A DNA stretch of 56,292 nucleotides from Elusimicrobiota bacterium (lineage in GTDB: Bacteria > Elusimicrobiota > Elusimicrobia > Elusimicrobiales > UBA9959). The stretch is from assembly GCA_009773155.1 (NCBI GenBank), contig WOVA01000006.1, positions 1 through 56,292 on the forward strand, written 5' to 3'. Below, in pieces: positions 47,947 through 55,171 of this stretch. The notes below the pieces were generated by a model. That model ran no database searches, was not told the DNA's origin, and worked only from the letters and a program-made list of their open reading frames with translations. Made by a program: the position numbers and the translations under genes. How positions within the stretch are numbered: the first letter of the stretch is position 1; every line of letters starts with the position of its first letter.

Positions 47947-49110
47947 ATGACGCGGGCTGAAGACCTTGAAAAACGGCTCGAGCTGCTGGTCAAGTTCGGC
48001 GGCAGCATCTCCACCGAGACCCACATCCATAAGCTGATCGAGCTCATCGCCGACCAGGTGAAGACCATATTGGCCTGCGACCGCTGCACGGTGTTCGTCA
48101 TAGACCGCCACACCAACGAGCTCTGGTCGCAGGTCGCGCAGGGCATCAACCAGCACACGGAGATACGCATCCCCTACGGCCGCGGCATAGCCGGCCACGT
48201 GGCCGCCACCGGCCAGGTGATGAACATCACCGACGCCTACGGCGACCAGCACTTCAACCAGGACACCGACCGGCTGACCGGCTACAGGACCGACACGATA
48301 CTGGCCGTCCCCCTGCGCAACATAAACGGGCGCATTATAGGAGTCTTCGAGGTCATCAACAAGCTGACCGCGGCCTTCACCAAGGACGACGAGGGCATAC
48401 TGCAGCTGCTGGGCTCCATCGCCTCCTCGGCCATCGAGAACGCGCAGCTTTACGAGAGCCTCTCCAAGTCCCAGCTCGAGACCATCTACCGCCTGGCCGT
48501 AACCGCGGAATACCGCGACCAGCAGGACACGGCCATACACCTGCGCCACATAAGCGAATACTCCGCCCTGCTGGCCGAGAGCGTCGGCCTGCCGCAGAAG
48601 GAGATAGAGAACATCCGCTACGCCAGCCCCCTGCACGACATCGGCAAGGTGGGCATAGCCGACGCGATACTCCTCAAGCCCGGCAAGCTGACCGCCGACG
48701 AGTTTACGGAGATGAAGAAGCACACCCTCTACGGCGCCAAGATACTCTGCAACGCCGAGAGCACGCTCCTGCAGATAGCCTGCAAGATAGCCGGCTCGCA
48801 CCACGAGAAGTACGACGGCACCGGCTACCCGGCCAGGCTGCGCGGCGAGCAGATCCCGATCTACGCGCGCATAGTCTCCGTGGTGGACGTCTTCGACGCC
48901 CTCTGCATGCCGCGCGTCTACAAGCCCAAGTGGGAGCCCGAGCGGGCCCTGGAGTACATAAGGGGCGAGAGCGGCAAGGCCTTCGACCCCATGGTGGTGG
49001 ACGCCTTCGAGCGCGTCTACGACCAGGTGCTCAAGATTTATTCAATTTCCGACGCCAAGACCACCGTCATCCCGGGCATCACCCGGGAGATAAACCGCCA
49101 CACCTACTAG
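47947..49110 (+). CDS. GAF - HD-GYP domain protein (probable c-di-GMP phosphodiesterase)
   Basis: A 387-residue cytoplasmic protein. Residues about 20-165 form a GAF sensor domain (CDRCTVFVIDRHTNELWSQV, VPLRNINGRIIGVFEVINK). Residues about 180-365 form an HD-GYP domain with the HD at 230-231 (LHDIGKVG) and HHEKYDGTGYP from 285, so the catalytic set looks intact. It probably degrades cyclic di-GMP in response to a ligand bound by GAF. No receiver or membrane domain. A strong terminator follows, so it is probably its own transcript. Confidence 0.93.
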   Translation: MTRAEDLEKRLELLVKFGGSISTETHIHKLIELIADQVKTILACDRCTVFVIDRHTNELWSQVAQGINQHTEIRIPYGRGIAGHVAATGQVMNITDAYGDQHFNQDTDRLTGYRTDTILAVPLRNINGRIIGVFEVINKLTAAFTKDDEGILQLLGSIASSAIENAQLYESLSKSQLETIYRLAVTAEYRDQQDTAIHLRHISEYSALLAESVGLPQKEIENIRYASPLHDIGKVGIADAILLKPGKLTADEFTEMKKHTLYGAKILCNAESTLLQIACKIAGSHHEKYDGTGYPARLRGEQIPIYARIVSVVDVFDALCMPRVYKPKWEPERALEYIRGESGKAFDPMVVDAFERVYDQVLKIYSISDAKTTVIPGITREINRHTY

Positions 49111-49132
49111 CCCCGGCCCCCGTCCGCGCTCC

Positions 49133-49168
49133 AGCCCCGCCGTCACCCCGGCGGGGCTGAAACTTTTT
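49133..49168 (+). terminator. Rho-independent terminator after the HD-GYP gene
   Basis: Ten-base perfect arms AGCCCCGCCG and CGGCGGGGCT (49133-49158) with a 6-base loop, followed by a short T-run (CTTTTT). Confidence 0.88.
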
Positions 49169-49238
49169 AAGGGAGAGCGCATCTAAATTTAAAGGGGCCG
49201 CGAAGGCCCCGGTACATCATATCGGTCTGGAGGACGCG

Positions 49239-49631
49239 ATGAACGACATGGAGATCACTTTTCCCGGCGGGAAGAAGGTGGCAGCCAACTGGCACGGTTT
49301 CGAGATAATGACGGACCAGCCGGCCTCGGCCGGGGGAGAGGGTGCGGCGCCTTCGCCTTTCGACCTGTTCCTGGCCTCGCTGGGGACCTGCGCGGGAATA
49401 TTCGTATTGGGCTTCCTCCAGTCCAGGGGACTGTCGACGGAAGGGCTGAAAATAATACAGTCGATGGACTGGGACCCGGCCGCGCATTTGATGAAGAAAA
49501 TTTCTTTCCGGGTGGTCCTGCCCAAGGATTTTCCGGAAAAATACAAGGGTGCGGTGATAAAAGCGGCGGAGCAATGCCTGGTAAAGCGCACACTGCACTC
49601 CCCGCCCGAGTTCGAGATAAAGGCGGAATAG
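49239..49631 (+). CDS. OsmC/Ohr family protein
   Basis: A 130-residue OsmC-like protein, a thiol-dependent peroxidase fold. The two family cysteines are present: Cys51 (LASLGTCAGI) and Cys113 (AEQCLVKRTL). The short length and SPFDLFLASLGTCAG motif fit the YhfA-like branch rather than Ohr. GGAGG is 5 bases before the ATG. It has its own region between a terminator and a convergent lipoprotein gene. Confidence 0.9.
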   Translation: MNDMEITFPGGKKVAANWHGFEIMTDQPASAGGEGAAPSPFDLFLASLGTCAGIFVLGFLQSRGLSTEGLKIIQSMDWDPAAHLMKKISFRVVLPKDFPEKYKGAVIKAAEQCLVKRTLHSPPEFEIKAE

Positions 49632-49662
49632 CGAACCGACAACAGCCGCATCTCCCGCAGGG

Positions 49663-50583
49663 TCAATCCGCCCCTTGCAGGCTTAACCATTCCCCTTTCT
49701 CAAAATAGAGCACCGAAGATGCTTTTTCCACGAACGCGACATTGATGCCGTCATGCGTTATGTCAGGAGGTTCAGGGCCGCCGTACCGCTCGTGACGCTC
49801 GAGGATATACTCCCCGCCTACCGCGCTGATCTCGCGCGAATAGCCGATGCCCGCGCCGGTGCCCTGCAGATAGCTTTTATCCGGGCCCGCGGGGAACGCA
49901 AAGACCTCTTCTCCTGACCCGCCCCAAAAGACGATGAGGGAGGATTTCAGTCCCGTGGAGCAGAGCACGGCCCAGTCTTTTTGACCTTTCCGGGCGAACT
50001 CCCCTTGAATGACATTGTGGGGCCGGGTGCTTATGAAAGTCTGCGGCACCGTGCATTGCCGCCTTTTCAGTTCCTTTTTCACCCAGTTGGGAAGTTCAGG
50101 GAAAGCTTCCGGCGGCAGGCGTCTGATCGCGGCGTCAGCGGCATCCCACTCATCAGGGACCGGAACATAGGGGATTACGGAATAAATAGCAGCTTGAACG
50201 GCCGCGGGATCACTCGAAGATGAGGCTAGGCGCATAATCGCGGACACGCGCAGCCCGGCGGTATCCGGGATGGTTATCTCTTTCCGCAAGGTGGATATCC
50301 CGCCGCCGCTCCCCGCGATATTATGGCCGCGTCCGGGCCCGACGGGCTCGCCCTCGGCGGTTTCCACGATCAGTTCTATCTCCCCCCGCGCTCTGCCCAG
50401 GGAATATTCCACTACCGCCGATATTTCGACCTTTTCCCCGGCGGCCAGTTCACTGCCGGACTTCGGATTCACGGACAATATCTCGACACCGGCGGGGTTA
50501 TCCGCCCCGGACGAACATCCGGCAAGCCATAATGCCGCCGGCAACAGCATCGCCAGAAGCCGATGTTTATCACTCGTTACCAT
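49663..50583 (-). CDS. Predicted lipoprotein, unknown function
   Basis: A 306-residue protein with a lipoprotein signal (LWLAGC, Cys23). The mature N-terminal part looks like an Ig-type beta-sandwich (VEILSVNPKSGSELAAG...EISAVVEYSL, in part), and the C-terminal part has a beta-rich domain (HNVIQGEFARKGQKDWAVLC, SSLIVFW) of a kind I have seen in other exported bacterial proteins without a name. No ribosome site precedes either possible start (Met1, or Met12 at 50550), because a 148-bp MITE-like element ends 4 bases upstream. Its insertion may have replaced the native leader. Confidence 0.72.
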   Translation of the reverse strand: MVTSDKHRLLAMLLPAALWLAGCSSGADNPAGVEILSVNPKSGSELAAGEKVEISAVVEYSLGRARGEIELIVETAEGEPVGPGRGHNIAGSGGGISTLRKEITIPDTAGLRVSAIMRLASSSSDPAAVQAAIYSVIPYVPVPDEWDAADAAIRRLPPEAFPELPNWVKKELKRRQCTVPQTFISTRPHNVIQGEFARKGQKDWAVLCSTGLKSSLIVFWGGSGEEVFAFPAGPDKSYLQGTGAGIGYSREISAVGGEYILERHERYGGPEPPDITHDGINVAFVEKASSVLYFEKGEWLSLQGAD

Positions 50584-50587
50584 GGTA

Positions 50588-50735
50588 TTATTGACCTACG
50601 CGTAAGTAATAGAAATGCTGGCCGGGCCGATTTTGGAGCGAGACAAGGAACGAGGAGCGCGCATAGCGGGGGCTATGTAAGCGACTCTCAAATCCAAGCC
50701 TCCAGAAATTCTATTACTTACGCGTAGGTCAATAA
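50588..50735. mobile_element. 148-bp MITE-like element with 27-bp perfect terminal inverted repeats
   Basis: The left arm 50588-50614 begins TTATTGACCTACGCGTAAGT and the right arm 50709-50735 is its exact reverse complement over all 27 bases. The 94-base interior is itself partly self-complementary, with a central CATAGC / GCTATG stem, so the whole element can fold into one long hairpin. It encodes no protein. The arms contain the palindrome TACGCGTA. It abuts the lipoprotein start. The remaining bases to 50855 show nothing I can name. Confidence 0.82.
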
Positions 50736-50855
50736 GGGTTATCGGGAACAGCATACTTAATTCATCCGGGAACAGGAGGCGTGAATATGGCATCAGGAGC
50801 CGCCACAGGCCGATATGATAAGGCCGTTGCCTCTACTGCAAAAGTTACAGCAGCG

Positions 50856-51896
50856 TCAGACCTTTATCTTGGCGATGGCCAGGCTGACCAGGATGAATTC
50901 CCCCCCGACGACGAAATAGATCAGCGCGCCCCACTCCATCGGCACCTGAGTGACCAGGAAAGCGGCCACGGCCAGTCCGGCGGCGGTCAGCGCGGAGATG
51001 GACACCACCCGCCGCCGGGAGAAGCCCAGCGCCTCCAGCCTGAGCGCGTAATGGTCCTTGCTGCCTATGAACGGGGAGTGCCCCCGCCTGAGCCTCATGA
51101 CCGAGACGAAGATGGTGTCGTAGATGGGCAGCGCCAGTATGAAAAGCGGGGCATATACGCCCAGCGGGTTCAGGGTGGTGTAGCTGGTGCCCATCGCTAT
51201 TACGGCCAGGATATAGCCGCAGAACAGGCTGCCCGAATCACCCATGAAGATCTTGAGGCGCCTGGAGAAATTGTACGGCAGAAAGCCCAGCGCCGCCCCG
51301 CACAGGGCGGCCGAGGCGAAATTGACGTAGATGGATTCGGACGGCAGGGCGATGAGCAGGAAGCCCGCCGCGGCCAGGGCCGCCTGACTGGCGGAGAGTC
51401 CGTCCATTATGTCGATGATGTTGAAAGCGTTGGAGACGCCGACGATCCAGAGCACGCTGAGCGCGGCCGCCAGGTAGGACGGCTGCAGGAAGTCGATCTT
51501 TATGCCGTAGAAAACGGTGAAGCCGGCCACGGCGAACTGCACCGCGAACTTGGTCTTCACTCCCAGGCCGTGCGGCTTGCGCAGGTCGTCGATCAGGCCC
51601 AGCAGCAGCATCACCGCGCCGCCGGTCAGCAGGACGCGCAGGTCGCGCAGCGTGCCGGTGGGAAAATCCGTCAGGAAACGTATGGCGATGAGGGAGGCCG
51701 CGAAGGCCGCGGCCACGGCGACGCCGCCGAGCAGCGGGGTAGCGACCTTATGCGTTTTCACATGGGTGGTAGGAGCGTCCAAGTGGCCGAACCTGACGGC
51801 CAGCGCGCGCAGGGCCGGCGTAAGCGCCAGGGAAAGCAGGAGCGCGCCCGCGAAACAGGCCAGGTAGAGGCCGAAATTATATATCAGTACGTCCAT
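50856..51896 (-). CDS. MraY/WecA family polyprenyl-phosphate sugar-phosphate transferase
   Basis: A 346-residue polytopic enzyme (about 11 helices) that links a sugar-1-phosphate to undecaprenyl phosphate. It shows LLLGLIDDLRKP, NAFNIIDIMDGLSASQ with the catalytic acids, IFMGDSGSLFCG and the late GSKDHYALRLE loop, typical of WecA/TagO rather than MraY. It would start O-antigen, teichoic-acid-like or other surface glycan synthesis and is the first committed step for the glycan genes around it. Confidence 0.92.
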   Translation of the reverse strand: MDVLIYNFGLYLACFAGALLLSLALTPALRALAVRFGHLDAPTTHVKTHKVATPLLGGVAVAAAFAASLIAIRFLTDFPTGTLRDLRVLLTGGAVMLLLGLIDDLRKPHGLGVKTKFAVQFAVAGFTVFYGIKIDFLQPSYLAAALSVLWIVGVSNAFNIIDIMDGLSASQAALAAAGFLLIALPSESIYVNFASAALCGAALGFLPYNFSRRLKIFMGDSGSLFCGYILAVIAMGTSYTTLNPLGVYAPLFILALPIYDTIFVSVMRLRRGHSPFIGSKDHYALRLEALGFSRRRVVSISALTAAGLAVAAFLVTQVPMEWGALIYFVVGGEFILVSLAIAKIKV

Positions 51897-51920
51897 GACG
51901 GTTGTGGATCCAGTCCGGGC

Positions 51921-52637
51921 CTATCTCCCGAAATCTCCCCGGCGCAGCGCGAGGCGCAGGCCCAGTATTTTCAGCACTCCCTTCACGGCGTCCCGGAAAT
52001 TTATTTTTTTGCCGTCCTCCCTGGAACGGGGAGAATAGGCTATAGGGACTTCCATAAAACGCAGACCCAGAAAGGCGGTCTTGCAGGCGAGTTCCGCCTC
52101 TATCTCGAAACCGGTCGAAGAGAGCGCGAAGCGGCGCAGCTCCGCGGTGCGGAAGGCCTTATAGCAGGTGTAAGAGTCGGTCATCCTTACGCCGAAAAGC
52201 GCCGAAACCAGCAGGGAAAGGAACTTGTTGCCCGCCAGGTAAAGCTGGCTGTAGGTCTTCGCCCGGCCGGACAGCATCCTGGAGCCGAAAACGGCGTCGG
52301 CGCGGCCCTCGGCTATGGGGAGCACCACCTCCGGTATCTGCAGCGGGTCGTATTCCAGGTCCGCGTCCTGGACTATGACCGCCTCGCCCGCCGCGGCGCC
52401 GAAGGCGGTTATCAGGGCCCCGCCCTTGCCGCGATTGCGCTCGTGCTTTATGAGCCTCAGCTCATAGGGGAAGCGCTTCGCCGCTATGGCCTCGTCCAGC
52501 CATTCCCTGGAACCGTCGGACGAACCGTCGTCCACCACCACGACCTCTTTGTCGAGAGGGAGGGCCTTGAGTCTTTCCAGGACCGCGGGCAGCGTCCGCA
52601 TCTCGTTATAGGCGGGTATGACAATGGAAACTTTCAT
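51921..52637 (-). CDS. Family 2 glycosyltransferase (DPM1/polyprenyl-phosphate type)
   Basis: A 238-residue GT-A enzyme with SIVIPAYNE at the N terminus, VVVVDDGSSDGS, IVQDADLEYDP and TDSYTCYKAF, the pattern of dolichol/undecaprenyl-phosphate mannosyl- or glucosyltransferases without membrane tail. The start at 52637 is the family start; the frame extends to 53105 only as a shadow of the opposite gene. A TATAAT box lies 9 bases upstream with no ribosome site, suggesting a leaderless message. It is a paralogue of the gene at 53856. Confidence 0.9.
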   Translation of the reverse strand: MKVSIVIPAYNEMRTLPAVLERLKALPLDKEVVVVDDGSSDGSREWLDEAIAAKRFPYELRLIKHERNRGKGGALITAFGAAAGEAVIVQDADLEYDPLQIPEVVLPIAEGRADAVFGSRMLSGRAKTYSQLYLAGNKFLSLLVSALFGVRMTDSYTCYKAFRTAELRRFALSSTGFEIEAELACKTAFLGLRFMEVPIAYSPRSREDGKKINFRDAVKGVLKILGLRLALRRGDFGR

Positions 52638-52646
52638 TGCGTCACA

Positions 52647-52652
52647 ATTATA
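52647..52652 (-). promoter_or_regulatory. Perfect -10 box beside the glycosyltransferase start
   Basis: TATAAT on the minus strand ends 9 bases before the ATG at 52637. The -35 region is not convincing. Confidence 0.4.
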
Positions 52653-52687
52653 CAATAAAGGGCCTTTTTTTATAGAATTGACGTATC

Positions 52688-52704
52688 GGCGGCAGGAAGC
52701 CGCC
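52688..52704 (+). repeat. Short hairpin before the DegT aminotransferase ribosome site
   Basis: GGCGGC, AGGAA, GCCGCC: a 6-bp stem ending a few bases before CGGAGG. It may be a fragment of a palindromic repeat or a leader hairpin. Confidence 0.4.
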
Positions 52705-52722
52705 CTACGGAGGCTAAAACCG

Positions 52723-53859
52723 ATGAAAGTTCCCATGGTAGACATGCTGGCCGGGTACCCCCCCATAAAGGACGAGATAGAGAACGCGGTTAAGACCGTG
52801 TTCAACAAGGCTAATTTCATACTCGGCGAGGAAGTAGCGAAATTTGAAAAGGAATTCGCCGCCCATAACGGCACTAAATACGCCGTGGGCGTGGCCAACG
52901 GCACCGACGCGATACGCATGGCGCTCATCGCCAGCGGCGTGAAAAAGGGCGACGAGGTTATAACCTCCCCCTTCACCTTTATCGCCACCTCCGAGACCAT
53001 CAGCCAGGCGGGCGCGGTGCCGGTCTTCGCCGACATCGACCCCGTCACCTTCAATCTCGACCCGAAGTCGGTGGAAAAGAAGATCACGCCGAAGACCCGC
53101 GCCATAATGCCGGTCCACCTCTACGGCCTGCCCTGCGACATGGACGCGCTCATGGCCATAGCGAAGAAGCACAACCTTCTCGTCATCGAGGACACCGCCC
53201 AGGCCTTCACGGCGAAATACAAGCCGGCCGGGGGCGACTGGAAATACTGCGGCTCGATGGGCCACTGCGGCACCTACAGCTTCTTCCCGGCCAAGAACCT
53301 CGGCGCCTTCGGCGACGGCGGCGCGGTGACGACCAGCGACGACAAGATCTACGAGACGCTCAAGCAGCTGCGCAACCACGGCAGCAAGGTCCGCTACCAC
53401 CACGAGATGGAGGGTTTCAACAGCCGCCTCGACACCGTGCAGGCCGCCATCCTCTCCATACGGCTGAAGCACGTGGAGAAGTGGACGGAGATGCGCAACC
53501 AGGTCGCGGCCAGGTACGCCAAGGCGCTGGAGAGCGTCTGTGTGACCCCGGCTGTGCCGGCCAACTGCCGCCACTCGTTCAACTACTACACGCTGCGCTT
53601 CGACTCCAAGGCCAAGCGCGACAACGCGCAGAAGCACCTGACCGAACAGGGCATCGCCAACCAGATCTACTACCCGATAGCCCTGCACCTGCAGGACGCG
53701 TACGCGCACCTGGGCGGCAAGCGGGGCGACCTGCCCGTCTGCGACGCGGTCATGGACACCGTCTTCTCGCTGCCGATGTACCCGGAGCTCAGCGACGAGC
53801 AGATAAAGACGGTGACGGACGCGGTCAGGGGATCGGTGCAGGAGACGGTAAAAAAATGA
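52723..53859 (+). CDS. DegT/DnrJ/EryC1 family sugar aminotransferase
   Basis: A 378-residue PLP aminotransferase that aminates nucleotide-linked keto-sugars. The PLP lysine is Lys191 in YSFFPAKNLGAFGDGGAV; VANGTDAIRMAL, DIDPVTFNLDP and IEDTAQAF are standard. The start at 52723 has GGAGG 9 bases upstream; the frame is open from 52618. It overlaps the next glycosyltransferase by ATGA and begins a plus-strand operon that runs past the window end. Confidence 0.94.
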   Translation: MKVPMVDMLAGYPPIKDEIENAVKTVFNKANFILGEEVAKFEKEFAAHNGTKYAVGVANGTDAIRMALIASGVKKGDEVITSPFTFIATSETISQAGAVPVFADIDPVTFNLDPKSVEKKITPKTRAIMPVHLYGLPCDMDALMAIAKKHNLLVIEDTAQAFTAKYKPAGGDWKYCGSMGHCGTYSFFPAKNLGAFGDGGAVTTSDDKIYETLKQLRNHGSKVRYHHEMEGFNSRLDTVQAAILSIRLKHVEKWTEMRNQVAARYAKALESVCVTPAVPANCRHSFNYYTLRFDSKAKRDNAQKHLTEQGIANQIYYPIALHLQDAYAHLGGKRGDLPVCDAVMDTVFSLPMYPELSDEQIKTVTDAVRGSVQETVKK

Positions 53860-54572
53860 CCGCGGCGCGGCCGCTGCAGAAGCTCTCGGTCATACTCCCC
53901 TGCTATAACGAGAAGAGCACGGTCCTTCAGGTGATAGACAAAGTGGCGGCCCTGCGGCTGCCGGTGAAGAAGGAACTGCTCATAGTCTGCGACGGCTCCA
54001 CCGATGGGACCAAAGAACTGCTGCGTGAGCGCTTCCCGGAAGGGTCTCCGGGAATAACGGTCATCTACCACCGGAAGAACCTGGGCAAGGGCGCGGCCGT
54101 GCGCACGGCCGCCGCCCGCGCCACCGGGGATTACCTGATAGTGCAGGACGCGGACCTCGAACTCGACCCCGAAGATTACGCGCCCCTGCTGGCCCCGGTG
54201 CTGGAGGGCCGCGCGGAGGTGGTTTTCGGCTCCCGGGCGCTCAAAGGGTTCGGTAAGCTGCGGCCGCTCTCCCTGCTGGCCAACCGCATCGTCACCACCC
54301 TTACGAATCTGCTTTACGGTTCAAAACTGACCGACCAGGCCTGCGGCTACAAACTTCTGCCGCTCGAACTTTTCAGGAAGCTCGACATCGAGTCCAGCGG
54401 CTTCGAGTTCTGCGCGGAAATCGCGGCCAAGATACTCAAGACCGGCAGATATCCCATAACCGAGGTTGACGTGAACTACCACCCCAGGTCCTACGAGCAG
54501 GGAAAGAAAATAAAGTGGCTGGACGGCTTCGTGGTGGTCTGGACGCTGCTCAAACAAAGATTTCTCCCATGA
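53856..54572 (+). CDS. Family 2 glycosyltransferase (DPM1-like)
   Basis: A 238-residue GT-A enzyme: LSVILPCYNEKST, IVCDGSTDGT, IVQDADLELDPEDY and DQACGYKLLP. It is the same size as, and clearly similar to, the minus-strand gene at 51921, so the two are local paralogues of the polyprenyl-phosphate glycosyltransferase type. Overlaps of 4 nt on both sides mark tight coupling in the operon. Confidence 0.92.
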   Translation: MTAARPLQKLSVILPCYNEKSTVLQVIDKVAALRLPVKKELLIVCDGSTDGTKELLRERFPEGSPGITVIYHRKNLGKGAAVRTAAARATGDYLIVQDADLELDPEDYAPLLAPVLEGRAEVVFGSRALKGFGKLRPLSLLANRIVTTLTNLLYGSKLTDQACGYKLLPLELFRKLDIESSGFEFCAEIAAKILKTGRYPITEVDVNYHPRSYEQGKKIKWLDGFVVVWTLLKQRFLP

Positions 54573-55171
54573 TGCAGGAGATCCGGGACTTTCTTGGCTT
54601 CCCCCTGCGCGCCTTCCTGTTGACGGAAAAATGGCAGAGGAAGCTGGGCCTCACCACGCTGGCGGACGAAAGGCTGCGCGCCGTGACGTCCCGGATCGAA
54701 GGCCGGGTCCTGGACATCGGCTGCGGGGCCAACCGCCTCATCCGCGCCTGGAGGGCCGCGGGCCGCGAGGGAATAGGCGTGGATATTTTCAACTTTGACG
54801 GCGTCGACCGGGTAGTGGACACGGCCGCGCTGCCTTTCAGGGACGGAGAGTTCGACACGGTGGTGATGATGGCCAGCCTCAACCACATCCCGGCCGGATC
54901 GCGGCCAAAGGTCCTGGCGGAGGCCCGCCGCGTACTTAAGCCCGGGGGAAAGCTGGTGGCCACCATGATAGACCCCGTGGTGGGCTGGTTCTGCCACAAA
55001 CTCACCTGGTGGGACTATGATCAAAACGAACGCGGCATGGCTGAGGGCGAAGCCTACGGCCTTACCCGCAAAGACGTCCTGGCCGCCGCGGCCGGCGCGG
55101 GCTTCGCTCCGGAAAGCGTCACCGGGTTCGTGTACGGGCTGAACAAACTCTTTGTTTTCAGAAAAAAATGA
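54569..55171 (+). CDS. Class I SAM-dependent methyltransferase
   Basis: A 200-residue methyltransferase of the Methyltransf_11 type: VLDIGCGANRLIRAW is motif I, VVDTAALPFRDGEFDTVVMM is motif II, and ARRVLKPGGKLVAT is the post-II region. The target is unknown; context suggests a lipid-linked sugar or lipid. The start at 54569 (MMQEIRD) overlaps the preceding stop. Confidence 0.9.
   Translation: MMQEIRDFLGFPLRAFLLTEKWQRKLGLTTLADERLRAVTSRIEGRVLDIGCGANRLIRAWRAAGREGIGVDIFNFDGVDRVVDTAALPFRDGEFDTVVMMASLNHIPAGSRPKVLAEARRVLKPGGKLVATMIDPVVGWFCHKLTWWDYDQNERGMAEGEAYGLTRKDVLAAAAGAGFAPESVTGFVYGLNKLFVFRKK

Noticed and set aside
49663-50583. Lipoprotein gene disrupted by the MITE-like element
   Set aside because: The reading frame and signal sequence are complete; only the leader region is affected, so I keep it as an intact gene.
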